Source: Acinetobacter rongchengensis (GTDB lineage: Bacteria; Pseudomonadota; Gammaproteobacteria; Pseudomonadales; Moraxellaceae). From it: a stretch of 64,000 nt of DNA. Positions 7,681-16,884 of the stretch are shown here, in pieces. A model generated the notes under the pieces. That model made no database searches and was not told where the DNA came from. It saw only the letters and a program-made list of their open reading frames with translations. Every line of letters begins with the position of its first letter. Within the stretch, counting starts at the first letter, position 1. The position numbers and the translations under genes are program-made. The DNA lies in assembly GCF_003611475.1 (NCBI RefSeq), contig NZ_RAXT01000016.1:1-64000 (forward strand). The letters are read 5' to 3'.

Positions 7681-9324
7681 ATGTTTGGCAAAATGATGCA
7701 CCAATCTTTGTTGATTAGTAACTTAATTGAACATGCAGCAAAGTATCACTCGGACACCCCTATTATTTCACGGGAAGTGAATAGTCAAATCACTACGACC
7801 AATTGGCTCCAAGTTCGACAAAACAGTAAGCGTTTAGCCAATGCATTTAGCTCATTTAATCTAGAGCAAGGTGATCGTCTTGCAACGATTGCATGGAACA
7901 ATCATCGTCACTTAGAATCTTGGTATGCTATCTCTGGTAGTGGCTATGTTTGCCATACTATTAATCCACGTTTATTTCCTGAACAATTAATTTTCATTAT
8001 CAATGATGCTCAAGATAAAGTGATTTTCTTTGACAGCACTTTCTTACCTTTAATCAATGCTATACAAGGTAAAGTACCTACCGTAGAACGATTTATTTGC
8101 TACGGTGCTCGTGATGAGAAAATCGTTGAGGCATTACCTCATGTGCTTTTCTATGATGAATTGATTCAAAATCAGTCAGCTGAATTTGCTTGGCCACAGT
8201 TTAACGAGGAAACACCTAGCTCACTCTGCTATACCTCAGGAACAACTGGAAATCCTAAAGGTGTGTTGTATAGTCATCGTTCTACACTTTTACACACCAT
8301 GGCAATTTGCTTCCCAGACTCTTTAGACTTATCTGCCAGTGATATTGTGATGCCTGTTGTACCAATGTTCCATGTCAATGCATGGGGTGTGCCATATGCC
8401 GCGGCAATGACGGGTTGTACTCTGGTACTCCCTGGACCAAATCTAGATGGTGATAGCTTGGTCAGTTTGATTGATGATTATAAAGTTACCATTGCACTAG
8501 GCGTACCGACCATTTGGCAAGGACTTCTTACAGCTGCTAAGAGTCGTGGCACTCGATTAGAAAGTATGACTCGAAATGTTGTCGGTGGGGCGGCTTGTCC
8601 TCCTTCAATTATTCGTGACTTTAAACATAATTATGCTTGTGACACGATTCATGCATGGGGTATGTCTGAAACAAGTCCTTTAGGAACAGCAAACCACCCC
8701 AAAGCAAAACATGCGGCATTGAGTGCTGAAGACTTTGAGAAACTACGCTTAACTCAGGGTCGTCCACCCTTTGGCGTTGAACTCCGTATTGTAGATGGTG
8801 AGAACCTCACCCCATTGCCAAATGATGGTCAGACTCAAGGTAATCTACAAATACGTGGAGCTTGGATTGTTGATCATTACTTTAACCAAGAGCAAAGTGC
8901 CCTGACCACTGATGGTTGGTTTGATACAGGTGACATTGCAACGCTAGATGCAGATGGTTATATGACGATCTGTGATCGTGCGAAAGATTTGATCAAATCT
9001 GGCGGTGAATGGATTTCTTCAGTAGAAATTGAAAATATCGCGGTAGGTCATCCTGAAATTCGTATGGCTGCAGCAATTGCAGCACGACATGCAAAATGGG
9101 ATGAACGCCCAATTCTGATTGCAGTTAAAAATGAAAATTCTACGCTGACTGAAGAAGAAGCACGTGCTTATTTTGAAAATAAACTTGCTCGCTGGCAAAT
9201 TCCAGATGTGGTGATTTTTGTAGAAGCCTTGCCTGTTAATGGCACTGGTAAAATTGTAAAAGCTGAACTTCGTCATCAATTTGGCGATGTGCTTCTAAAA
9301 AGCGAAGTTGTTGAATCTGTTTAA
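7681..9324 (+). CDS. AlkK-like medium-chain acyl-CoA ligase (AMP-forming)
   Basis: The start at 7681 has AAGGA eight bases upstream and gives MFGKMMHQSLL, which lines up with the AlkK opening; the ATG at 7672 touches the ribosome-binding site. The 547-residue protein has the ATP-binding motif CYTSGTTGNPKGVLYSHRS, then VVPMFHVNAWG, the adenylate motif HAWGMSETSPLGTAN, DGWFDTGDIATLD, and the catalytic Lys in NGTGKIVKAEL. It closely resembles AlkK of the Pseudomonas alkane cluster, which activates medium-chain fatty acids for beta-oxidation. Here it likely activates the acid produced by the cupin/SDR steps. Chain-length preference cannot be read. Confidence 0.88.
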   Translation: MFGKMMHQSLLISNLIEHAAKYHSDTPIISREVNSQITTTNWLQVRQNSKRLANAFSSFNLEQGDRLATIAWNNHRHLESWYAISGSGYVCHTINPRLFPEQLIFIINDAQDKVIFFDSTFLPLINAIQGKVPTVERFICYGARDEKIVEALPHVLFYDELIQNQSAEFAWPQFNEETPSSLCYTSGTTGNPKGVLYSHRSTLLHTMAICFPDSLDLSASDIVMPVVPMFHVNAWGVPYAAAMTGCTLVLPGPNLDGDSLVSLIDDYKVTIALGVPTIWQGLLTAAKSRGTRLESMTRNVVGGAACPPSIIRDFKHNYACDTIHAWGMSETSPLGTANHPKAKHAALSAEDFEKLRLTQGRPPFGVELRIVDGENLTPLPNDGQTQGNLQIRGAWIVDHYFNQEQSALTTDGWFDTGDIATLDADGYMTICDRAKDLIKSGGEWISSVEIENIAVGHPEIRMAAAIAARHAKWDERPILIAVKNENSTLTEEEARAYFENKLARWQIPDVVIFVEALPVNGTGKIVKAELRHQFGDVLLKSEVVESV

Positions 9325-9358
9325 TGAAATCACATCAACACTCATAAGGGAATTTGAG

Positions 9359-10177
9359 ATGAAAAAAAATATGAAAACAGCATGGGTTACTGGTGGTAGT
9401 AGCGGTATCGGTCTTGAACTCACGAAATATTTACTTCAAGACAACTATCAAGTCTGTATCTTTGCCCATGCAGGTATTGAACAAGCCGTTGCCAATTTAC
9501 AAAAACATTCTTCGAGTATCTGTGGTTTTGAAGTCGATGTACAAAACGAAAGTATCTTAGACACTCAATTTGCCAAAGCTGTTGCAGCTTTTGGAGTACC
9601 CGATTTGCTGATTAACTCAGCGGGGATTGGTATTGCAAAGTCTTTTGAAGACATGACATCTGAAGAGTTTTTAAGACAGATTAATATCAACTTAGTCGGC
9701 AGTCGCAATGTTGCACATGCTGCCTTGCCCTACTTAAAACAGGCAACACAACAAGGCAAGTCACCTAAATTAGTTTTAATTGCATCCGCGGCTGGTTTAG
9801 TCGGTTGCTACGGCTATACAGGCTATTGCTCATCTAAATTTGGTGTGGTTGGTTTAGCAGAAGTGCTTCGTATGGAACTTCGTAGCCAAAAAATTAAGGT
9901 TGCCGTGGTTTGTCCACCAGAGATTGAAACACCGATGGTGGTTGATGAACGTAAAAATGGTTCACCGATTACTGCGGCATTAAAACAACTTGGAGGAAGC
10001 CTCCCCCTTGAAAAAGCCTGTAAAGATATTTACAACGGCATTATGTCTAATCAATTTATGATTATTCCAAGTACCCAAGCCCGTATACTGGCCAATGTTT
10101 CCCGTCTATTGCCAAATGTCTATCGTAGCCAAATAGATAAAAAGCTGGATAAAATCATGCAAAAACTTGCTTCTTGA
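9359..10177 (+). CDS. Short-chain dehydrogenase/reductase (second SDR of the cluster)
   Basis: Start at 9359 is preceded by AAGGG; the open frame begins earlier at 9308 inside the ligase gene but has no ribosome-binding site there. The 272-residue protein has TGGSSGIG, then NSAGIG, the catalytic Ser in LIASAAGLVG, and YCSSK. The extended C-terminus (IPSTQARILANVSRLLPNVY) resembles the 3-ketosphinganine-reductase/retinol-dehydrogenase-like SDR group, which act on lipid-like ketones and alcohols. It follows the ligase after 34 bp and is probably cotranscribed with it. It may reduce or oxidise a hydrophobic intermediate; the direction and substrate are not readable. Confidence 0.82.
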   Translation: MKKNMKTAWVTGGSSGIGLELTKYLLQDNYQVCIFAHAGIEQAVANLQKHSSSICGFEVDVQNESILDTQFAKAVAAFGVPDLLINSAGIGIAKSFEDMTSEEFLRQININLVGSRNVAHAALPYLKQATQQGKSPKLVLIASAAGLVGCYGYTGYCSSKFGVVGLAEVLRMELRSQKIKVAVVCPPEIETPMVVDERKNGSPITAALKQLGGSLPLEKACKDIYNGIMSNQFMIIPSTQARILANVSRLLPNVYRSQIDKKLDKIMQKLAS

Positions 10178-10777
10178 TTTAAGGTCTATTGTGATTTCAG
10201 ATATGCTCTAAATCTAGATCAATTTAATAGATAAAACATATCTTGGCGTAAATTCAGGATCAATAACTTGTAAAAAGATAGGCATTAGGGTCAAAACTCA
10301 ATCATGACAAAAATTGAATACCTTAATGTCTATCGATATAAAACTGACAACGCTTGCAAATTAATGATTTTTGTACTGAGATTTCTAATCATATTCAACT
10401 GCAGATGTATCGGCTTCTAGGTACATAAAGAAATTCATCAGCATCGTATATCCGCATGTAAGTCAAGAAAGCCCCTTAGTCGATTGTTTTTATGGTTTTA
10501 AAATGGATTTCATTTGTGATCATATTGGGCACCTCATTTCCTATTTGTTGAATTACCAAAAAGCCAAGCTATATGACCACAAAATAAAATAAAGCTGATT
10601 GAGCATTGAAAATTAAAAGCTAAGCTATTTAGTGCGTGTGAGTGGATATACGTCAGGTATTTAGTAGATTTTAAAGCCTATTGAATTTAAATCTGCTCAA
10701 ACCTAATTCACATTTATTCCTTTTATTTAAATATATTCTATGATGGTTCTCTTAAATAGCCTTTAGAAAACGCTGTA
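10178..10777. other. 600-bp gap with no intact gene
   Basis: No intact gene, tRNA or clear terminator is visible. The middle carries a possible transposase relic (10389-10592, listed separately). The last 100 bp probably contain the promoter of the TauE/SafE gene, but I cannot point to a definite box. Confidence 0.5.
10389..10592 (+). pseudogene. Possible remnant of an IS982-like transposase
   Basis: An open stretch of 67 codons without a usable start ends at 10592. It contains CFYGFKMDFICDHIGHLIS, which resembles the 'GWFYGFKLH...' block that many DDE transposases of the IS982 type carry near their catalytic core. Flanking frames are full of stops, and no terminal inverted repeats or target duplications are seen. 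The resemblance rests on one short block, so chance is possible. Confidence 0.3.
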
Positions 10778-11548
10778 ATGGAATACGAAACAATATTACT
10801 CAGCCTTGGGTTTTTTGCCTTTTGTGCGGGTTTAATCGATGCAGCAGTCGGTGGCGGCGGTTTAATCCAACTCCCTGCGCTAATGCATGCGTTCCCAAAG
10901 CAAAGCCTAGCAACTATTTTTGGCACCAATAAAATTATTGCCATGGCAGGTACAGTTTCATCAGCTTTTGCTTACTATAAGAAAGTCTCTATCAACTGGA
11001 AATTAATACTCCCAACGATGTTGGCAGCATTTATATTCTCCTTTTTTGGCGCAATGTCTGTTTCATTGATTCCTAAAGAACTGATGCGCTATATCGTATT
11101 TTTCCTTCTCATTATTATCGCAATTTACACCTTTGCCAAAAAAGACTTAGGACAAATACATACTGTTTTGCAAACAGGTAAAAAAGAAATTGCCTTAGGG
11201 ATATTTTTTGGTGCATTGATTGGTTTCTATGACGGAATTTTCGGCCCTGGCACGGGAAGTTTTTTACTCTTTCTATTTGTTAAAGTATTTGCATTTGACT
11301 TTTTAAATGCTTCTGCCTCAGCCAAATTGGTCAATGTAGCAACCAATCTTTCTGCCATGTTCTTCTTTATTCCTGCTGGACATATTTTGTGGATGGCAGG
11401 CCTTGTTTTAGCTGTGTGTAATATCTTGGGTTCATTTGCAGGAACAGCATTGGCCATAAAATATGGTAGTGGTTTTATTCGGATTTTCTTTTTGATTTTA
11501 CTGATTTTCTTAATCAGTCGTATGGGCTATGATTTGTTCTTTCATTGA
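10778..11548 (+). CDS. TauE/SafE-family membrane permease
   Basis: The 256-residue protein is nearly all hydrophobic, with about eight predicted membrane segments. It carries the family's N-terminal repeat motif AGLIDAAVGGGGLIQLP and its second-half counterpart IGFYDGIFGPGTGSFL. TauE/SafE proteins move small sulphur-containing or organic anions such as sulfoacetate or sulfite across the inner membrane. Nothing nearby is a sulphonate gene, so the substrate is open. It stands alone between a 600-bp gap and a bidirectional terminator that it shares with the converging desaturase gene. Confidence 0.85.
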   Translation: MEYETILLSLGFFAFCAGLIDAAVGGGGLIQLPALMHAFPKQSLATIFGTNKIIAMAGTVSSAFAYYKKVSINWKLILPTMLAAFIFSFFGAMSVSLIPKELMRYIVFFLLIIIAIYTFAKKDLGQIHTVLQTGKKEIALGIFFGALIGFYDGIFGPGTGSFLLFLFVKVFAFDFLNASASAKLVNVATNLSAMFFFIPAGHILWMAGLVLAVCNILGSFAGTALAIKYGSGFIRIFFLILLIFLISRMGYDLFFH

Positions 11549-11602
11549 ACATTTATACCTGAAATTACTGAATATAAAATCATTTCTATCTCATTAAAAA
11601 AT

Positions 11603-11626
11603 AAAAACCACTCGAAAGTGGTTTTT
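11603..11626. terminator. Bidirectional terminator between the TauE/SafE gene and desB
   Basis: Stem AAAAACCACT (11603-11612), loop CGAA, stem AGTGGTTTTT (11617-11626). A- and T-runs on both sides let it serve both converging genes. Confidence 0.85.
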
Positions 11627-11652
11627 AAAAGAAAGTCTTAAATCAAAACTAT

Positions 11653-12747
11653 TTATTTCTTAAATGGAAATGCATATTTGACAATACGTCCTAAGACTTG
11701 ACCGTACTGCTTAAACAAACTGGCATTGTTATAATTTAGGCCATATTTTTTACATACAGCTTCGACCTTGGGTGCCATTTTACGATAACGACGTGCAGGT
11801 ACTTCTGGGAATAGATGATGTTCAATTTGATGACTTAGATGCCCTGTCAAAATATGAAACGCTTCTGAACCTGTTAAATTTGATGATCCACGAATCTGAC
11901 GCATATACCAGTGACCACGGCTTTCATTCTGTAGTACGCTTTTTGGAAAAACCTCAACGTCTTTTGTGAAATGCCCGCAGAAAATAATACTAAATGTCCA
12001 AATATTACGGATACCATTGGCCACTAAATTACCAGTAAAAACAGGTAATGCTGCAGGTCCTGCAATAAGTGGAAAAAAGAGATAATCTTTAAAAAACTGT
12101 TTGCCAATTTTTTTCTGAGTCGGTTTCCACTCTTCTTTAAACTGTGCCCAAGTTTTTCGCTTATAGATCAGTTTGCCAATTTCGAGATTTTGAATAGCAA
12201 CCCCCCATTGGAACAACAAACAGAATGGAATTGCATATAAAGGTTGTAATAAATGCCCTGCTTTCCAACGTTGTTCTGGAAATAAACGCAATAAACCATA
12301 ACCAATATCATCATCCATACCTTTAATATTGGTATAAGTATGATGTTTATAATTGTGCGTTTGACGCCAATTATCTGAAGTTCCAACGATATCCCATTCG
12401 TAAGTTGTACCTTTAAAGCGTGGATCATTCATCCAGTCATATTGCCCATGCATAACATTATGACCAAGTTCCATGTTTTCCATGATTTTGGCAAAACCGA
12501 GTAAGCCTGTACCCAACAGCCATGCTGGTGGGAACCATCCTGCAAATAAACAAGCACGACCTAAAATGCTGCTATAACGAATCGCAGCGTACACTTTTTT
12601 AATGTATTGAGCATCCTTTTCCCCAATATCATCCAGTACTTCTTGCTTAATTGCATCTAACTCACGTGCAAGTTCGTCTAATTCAAATTGAGTTAGTTCA
12701 CGGTTTTTAGGATTGGTAAAGTATTGAATTTTAACTGGCATATTCAT
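11653..12747 (-). CDS. desB: Membrane acyl-CoA/acyl-lipid desaturase (DesB-like)
   Basis: The 364-residue membrane protein has the three His clusters of the di-iron desaturase superfamily: H96-x3-H100 (HNVMH), H131NYKHH136, and HQIEHH at about 306-311, with hydrophobic spans between. Such enzymes put a cis double bond into saturated acyl chains, drawing electrons from a reductase. That partner gene lies 12 bp upstream in the same direction (desC-like), and a DesT-like repressor is divergent from the pair. The same trio (desT / desC-desB) is known in Pseudomonas aeruginosa for delta-9 desaturation of acyl-CoA. The regiospecificity is inferred from that arrangement. Confidence 0.85.
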   Translation of the reverse strand: MNMPVKIQYFTNPKNRELTQFELDELARELDAIKQEVLDDIGEKDAQYIKKVYAAIRYSSILGRACLFAGWFPPAWLLGTGLLGFAKIMENMELGHNVMHGQYDWMNDPRFKGTTYEWDIVGTSDNWRQTHNYKHHTYTNIKGMDDDIGYGLLRLFPEQRWKAGHLLQPLYAIPFCLLFQWGVAIQNLEIGKLIYKRKTWAQFKEEWKPTQKKIGKQFFKDYLFFPLIAGPAALPVFTGNLVANGIRNIWTFSIIFCGHFTKDVEVFPKSVLQNESRGHWYMRQIRGSSNLTGSEAFHILTGHLSHQIEHHLFPEVPARRYRKMAPKVEAVCKKYGLNYNNASLFKQYGQVLGRIVKYAFPFKK

Positions 12748-12759
12748 GATAAAACTCGC

Positions 12760-13827
12760 TTAAATATCGATAACTAAATCAGTTTGAGCTGTATTGACAC
12801 AGATTCTCAGTAAATTATTCGGTTCTGAATTTTCTGAACCATTGACTAAATTCTTGGTTGCGCCCTGTGCTTTGTTACATGCACATTTATTGCAAATTCC
12901 CATACGGCAACCATGTTGTGGTTTTATATTTTGTTGCTCAAGTCCGACTAAAATAGACTGACCTTTTGGAATCGCAACCACTTTATTCGACTGTGTTAAT
13001 GTCACGTTGATAAAACCAATATCATCTGTGATTACAGGACTTAGACTAAAAGCTTCACTCTTGAAGTCTTGAACATTTTCAAACAATGCTTCTGCTGTTG
13101 AAACAAATCCTGAAGGCCCACACACATATACGGTACTGTCCTGTAGATTTTCAATATGATTCAGATGTTCAACATTTAAACGGGAATCCGCAAGTTGTTC
13201 TTGGGTATAAAATACTTCAAATTTAAATTGTGGAAATTGCTCGCTGAAATGATCAAATACTTGTTTAAAAGCAACGTCTTCATGCTTTTTGACCCAATAC
13301 ATTAAATGTACTGCTTGTTGATCTAATTGTCGCGTCGTTGCTAATTGCTTGATTAGGCTGTACATCGGTGTAATACCACTACCCGCTGCCAAGAGAATCA
13401 AATTTTGTGAGTTTTTTGGAACCAGCATTTCTCCATAAGGAACACCAAACTCAATCACATCATCAATTTTGGCATGATCATTCAACCACTGGCTGACAAT
13501 ACCTTGATCTACTTTTTTAACAGTTAAAAGTACATGTTGATGATCTAGTTGCGTCAGACTATAGGTTCTTTCATAGCGAATACCTTTTATTTCGATAATA
13601 ATCGGATGATGTTGCCCTGCTTGCCCCATTTTAAAGTGACGATTGACTTGAATGGTTAAGCTCACCGTGTCCGCTGCGGATTGTTGCTTTTGAACAATTT
13701 TTCCTAAAGCCTGTTGAACAGACCATAAAGGATTAATTTTCTGTAGCCAAAAATTAACACTATGTTGACCTAATACGATGTCAAACATTGAATTTACGGG
13801 AGATTTTTGCTTTTCAATAGCGTGCAT
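12760..13827 (-). CDS. desC: Ferredoxin-NAD(P)H oxidoreductase partner of the desaturase (DesC-like)
   Basis: The 355-residue protein joins an FAD-binding barrel (RTYSLTQ in place of RxYSL/S), an NAD(P)H-binding domain (LLAAGSGITPMYSLIKQL; later VYVCGPSGFV), and a C-terminal plant-type [2Fe-2S] domain with C-x4-C-x2-C in HGCRMGICNKC and a final Cys in RICVNT. It would pass electrons from NAD(P)H through FAD and Fe-S to the di-iron desaturase encoded 12 bp downstream. It is the first gene of the operon and is divergent from the DesT-like repressor. Confidence 0.87.
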   Translation of the reverse strand: MHAIEKQKSPVNSMFDIVLGQHSVNFWLQKINPLWSVQQALGKIVQKQQSAADTVSLTIQVNRHFKMGQAGQHHPIIIEIKGIRYERTYSLTQLDHQHVLLTVKKVDQGIVSQWLNDHAKIDDVIEFGVPYGEMLVPKNSQNLILLAAGSGITPMYSLIKQLATTRQLDQQAVHLMYWVKKHEDVAFKQVFDHFSEQFPQFKFEVFYTQEQLADSRLNVEHLNHIENLQDSTVYVCGPSGFVSTAEALFENVQDFKSEAFSLSPVITDDIGFINVTLTQSNKVVAIPKGQSILVGLEQQNIKPQHGCRMGICNKCACNKAQGATKNLVNGSENSEPNNLLRICVNTAQTDLVIDI

Positions 13828-13867
13828 TTGAGCTCACCATTTGTCTAAATTTTAATTATTATACACA

Positions 13868-13889
13868 TGTATATATATTTGTATATACA
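13868..13889. promoter_or_regulatory. Candidate DesT-type operator
   Basis: TGTATATA (13868-13875), six bases, then its exact inverse TATATACA (13882-13889). It lies in the 140-bp gap between desC and the TetR gene, where the repressor of both should bind. The motif is built of simple TA steps, so part of the symmetry may be chance. Confidence 0.5.
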
Positions 13890-13967
13890 CTCGTATTGTA
13901 TCTAGTCGTTTCATTTATGTGACTGCAACCGCTATAATGGTTAAATAATTTAATTTATTTGATATTT

Positions 13968-14663
13968 ATGAATCAGACTTCTGCAATTTCTCAGGATCCA
14001 TCTACACTTCAAGAGCAATATCATGAGCTTGAGAAAGTATCTGTGCGTACTGTTGGCAGAAAAGCAACGATTACTAAAGAAGAATTATTCCAAGCTGCGC
14101 TCAATCTGATTGGACCTCAAAAAAGTATCGCTTCATTAAGCTTAAGAGAAGTTGCACGAGAGGCAGGTATCGCACCAAATAGTTTTTACCGACATTTTAA
14201 AGATATTGATGAATTAGCCATTGAACTGATTGAACTCTCAGGTGGCGTCCTACGCCGAATTTTGCATCAAGCTCGTATAAAAGCCATCAAACAAAGCAGT
14301 ATTATTCGTAGTTCTGTCGAAGTTTTTATTGAACAGTTAGATGCAGATGAAGGGAATCTCAGCCTTTTACTCCGTGAAGGTTATACAGGCTCAATTCAAT
14401 ATAAACTTGCTGTCGATAAACAATTGAATTATTTCCAACAAGAACTTCAAGAAGATTTAATTCGCTTAGAACGCATTAACAATAGTAAATTGGCGCATCC
14501 TGATTTAGTTGCCAAAGCCATAACTCAATTGGTGTTCAACATGGGCGCTAAAGTGATTGATTTACCTGTCAATGAGCGTAAAGAAGTGGCGGAACAAACC
14601 ATGATTATGATTCGTATGCTACTTGAAGGCTCTCGTCATTTAGATGAAGCTCAAATTCGCTAA
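13968..14663 (+). CDS. desT: TetR-family regulator of fatty-acid desaturation (DesT-like)
   Basis: The first ATG is at 13968; the open frame also contains an upstream TTG at 13959. The 231-residue protein has an N-terminal TetR helix-turn-helix (SLREVAREAGIAPNSFYRHFKDIDELA) at about residues 55-85 and an all-helical ligand domain. DesT in Pseudomonas senses the ratio of saturated to unsaturated acyl-CoA and represses desCB. The divergent placement next to the same two genes supports this role here. FabR-like control of other lipid genes is an alternative. Confidence 0.82.
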   Translation: MNQTSAISQDPSTLQEQYHELEKVSVRTVGRKATITKEELFQAALNLIGPQKSIASLSLREVAREAGIAPNSFYRHFKDIDELAIELIELSGGVLRRILHQARIKAIKQSSIIRSSVEVFIEQLDADEGNLSLLLREGYTGSIQYKLAVDKQLNYFQQELQEDLIRLERINNSKLAHPDLVAKAITQLVFNMGAKVIDLPVNERKEVAEQTMIMIRMLLEGSRHLDEAQIR

Positions 14664-14765
14664 TTATTCTTGAGTACGGGCTTGCTATCTACAATTCAAA
14701 CGATGACTATGATTAATGCAAATCATGCGTTTGATGATTTGGTATGTAGCATTCGAAGAATACCT

Positions 14766-14816
14766 TCAGTGAGTTGATTATCATTAGGCTTTTATCAAAA
14801 CTCACTGAGCTTTTTT
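14766..14816 (+). terminator. Terminator after desT
   Basis: TCAGTGAGTT (14766-14775) pairs with AACTCACTGA (14799-14808) across a 23-nt loop, followed by GC and TTTTTT to 14816. Confidence 0.7.
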
Positions 14817-15288
14817 ATCGAATATTTACACTTACAATCAGCCCATTATCAATTTTACTTTTAAGGACTTAAAATCATCGAAAATAAACAGAAATATTTT
14901 AAGAAAGGCTATTCTTCATAAAAGTTTTCTTTATAACACACCACCCTATTTTAGTTTAATTTAACGATTTATATTTTTATAATATAAAGTTTCATTTTTA
15001 ATCCAACAAATGTTTACATAACCTCGCCTTATTAGAGCACTAACAATAAGGTGTAAATAAAATACATATTATAATATCAATAATAAGTAGTCTTTATAAT
15101 CACAGGATAAGATTTAATATCATTACAAATTGATATTTATCTTATGCAATATTTATTAAAAAAATCCGTTATCCAACAAAAGTAAGATTATATCTAATAA
15201 TTTTTTTTAAATTCTTACAGAAAATTGTGGCTTAATTATTCACTATGCAATGGCGATAATAAAGTTTGCGAAAACCCCACGCACTTAT
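14817..15288. other. A+T-rich gap without a recognised gene
   Basis: About 470 bp of strongly A+T-rich sequence between the desT terminator and the terminator of the converging response-regulator gene. No ORF with a ribosome-binding site, no RNA gene and no clear repeat could be seen. Confidence 0.5.
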
Positions 15289-15318
15289 AAAAAAACCATT
15301 TTAGTTTAACTAAAATGG
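15289..15318 (-). terminator. Rho-independent terminator of the response-regulator gene
   Basis: On the minus strand CCATTTTAG, a five-base loop and CTAAAATGG (15296-15318) are followed by seven T (15289-15295 as A on the plus strand). Confidence 0.82.
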
Positions 15319-15381
15319 CTGAGTATTTTGAGCAATTTAAGCTTAGATTGAGCTAAAAATTCTGATCAATCTTAAAGAATA

Positions 15382-16152
15382 TTAATCAATGAGCCCTATT
15401 TTCTTTGCAGCATTGATTGCTTTAGTTCTAGAGTTTACTGAAAGTTTGTGATAGATATTTTTAATGTGGCAATCCACGGTAAACTTCGAAATACTCAATG
15501 TTTCAGAGATTTCTCGGCTACTATTTCCTGCTGCAACTAAAATCAAAATTTCTAATTCTCGTCCTGATAAATTACTTTCCATTTTATGTTGTGAACACGA
15601 TGGTTTAACGTCATCATCTATATGATGCATACTTTTCAGAATTTGACTGGCAACAAATGGGTCTATAATTACCCCACCGCGTAACAAACTACGAATTGCA
15701 AAAATCAGTTCAAAATCATCACGTTCCTTTAGCACATACCCTGAAGCACCAGCAGATAATGCTTTTAAAATAGTGTCTACAGAATTCCATGCTGAAACCA
15801 CCATAATCGGTGTTTTGTTGTCATTCTTTCTTTCACGCATGTAAGAAATAAAATCGATACCATTACCATCGGGTAAGCCTAGATCGACCAAAACCAGTTC
15901 AGTGTGCTTCTTTTCATAAATTTCCTCAGCCCCTTTAATTGTTTGAGTAAAATTTAAGTCCTCATCCTTATAACCAAAGCCCACGAGTATTTTGTACATA
16001 CGCTCTTGAATAACTGGATCATCTTCTAAAACAAGAACAGGCAACCTTAATTTACAATCTATATTAAAAATATTATCAAAGTGTTCATCCATTTTATGAT
16101 CATCTTCTAATGTATGAGTAGGTAATGGTAGTTGATAGTCTAAAGAAAACAT
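15382..16152 (-). CDS. Orphan NarL/FixJ-type response regulator
   Basis: The 256-residue protein has a receiver domain at about 37-155. Its acidic pair is in LVLEDDPV, the phospho-acceptor Asp in LVLVDLGLPDGNG, the Ser in VVSAWNS and the Lys in GYVLKERDD. A LuxR helix-turn-helix follows (LSGRELEILILVAAGNSSREISETLSISKFTVDCHIKNIYHKL). No histidine kinase lies within several kb, so its partner is elsewhere or absent. The first 36 residues are unusual: QLPLPTHTLEDDHKMDEHF echoes KLRLPVLVLEDDPVIQERM of the first receiver strand, 27 codons on. Long A+T-rich gaps on both sides isolate it as a single-gene unit. The targets are unknown. Confidence 0.85.
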   Translation of the reverse strand: MFSLDYQLPLPTHTLEDDHKMDEHFDNIFNIDCKLRLPVLVLEDDPVIQERMYKILVGFGYKDEDLNFTQTIKGAEEIYEKKHTELVLVDLGLPDGNGIDFISYMRERKNDNKTPIMVVSAWNSVDTILKALSAGASGYVLKERDDFELIFAIRSLLRGGVIIDPFVASQILKSMHHIDDDVKPSCSQHKMESNLSGRELEILILVAAGNSSREISETLSISKFTVDCHIKNIYHKLSVNSRTKAINAAKKIGLID

Positions 16153-16680
16153 GTATTCTACTCCTTCCTTACTTCTTAATATTTTTAGTTTAAAAGTACT
16201 GATAAGACAATAACCAATATTGGGTATATTTCATATAATCTTAAATAAATATTTAGCCTCTTATAATAAGCGTATGAATTCTATTACTTTAATGATTATG
16301 TAACATATTTTATTAAGCAGAGTATTTCTTTATAATTTAAAACACATTCTATTAAGATTTAATTAACATTAATATAAATTTTAAATTACTTATTTTTAGT
16401 GATTTATTATCTGAATGCATTGAACTAATTTAATCATCTAAAGTGAAGACATCTTTTTCCTTATCGGGGATGATCAGTATTTGCTTAAGTATAAGAACAC
16501 AATTGAGTTCAATTTACTGGGGAATTTTTTAATATCTAGTTGTTGTTTTTAGTTATGCTTCAATATTTTTTAAGTGTTTAGCAGGGTTTAAATATGCCAT
16601 TTTAAACTTAATTAGCTTAAGTTCATTGAGCAGTGATCAACCATGTTTTTCTATGTATAAAATGCACTCAAGTCCCTCTT
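16153..16680. other. A+T-rich gap, possible small-RNA region
   Basis: Between the response-regulator start and an orphan plus-strand terminator there is no ORF with a good start. A TTGTTG box near 16541 followed about 20 bp on by A+T-rich hexamers could be a promoter for a short plus-strand transcript ending at the terminator. This is a guess from position only. Confidence 0.3.
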
Positions 16681-16681
16681 T

Positions 16682-16716
16682 GCTGATGAACTGCACATGT
16701 TCATCAGCCTTTTTTT
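16682..16716 (+). terminator. Strong orphan terminator, possibly the 3' end of a small RNA
   Basis: Stem GCTGATGAAC (16682-16691), loop of seven, stem GTTCATCAGC (16699-16708), C, then seven T to 16716. No plus-strand gene precedes it for about 2 kb (the nearest, desT, has its own terminator), so a non-coding transcript is the simplest user. Confidence 0.7.
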
Positions 16717-16884
16717 GCACAAAAATCTATGTAGTGGCCTTGAGAAATCAATACTTTCATTTAATTTTAAGTATTTCACACTATAAATAAAAATAAGCCT
16801 AGAATTGCTTAAATAAATAGGTATCTCCATCACACTTAAACACCCCTGAAAATCCAGCACTACATAAGCGATTTGGACAATTCA

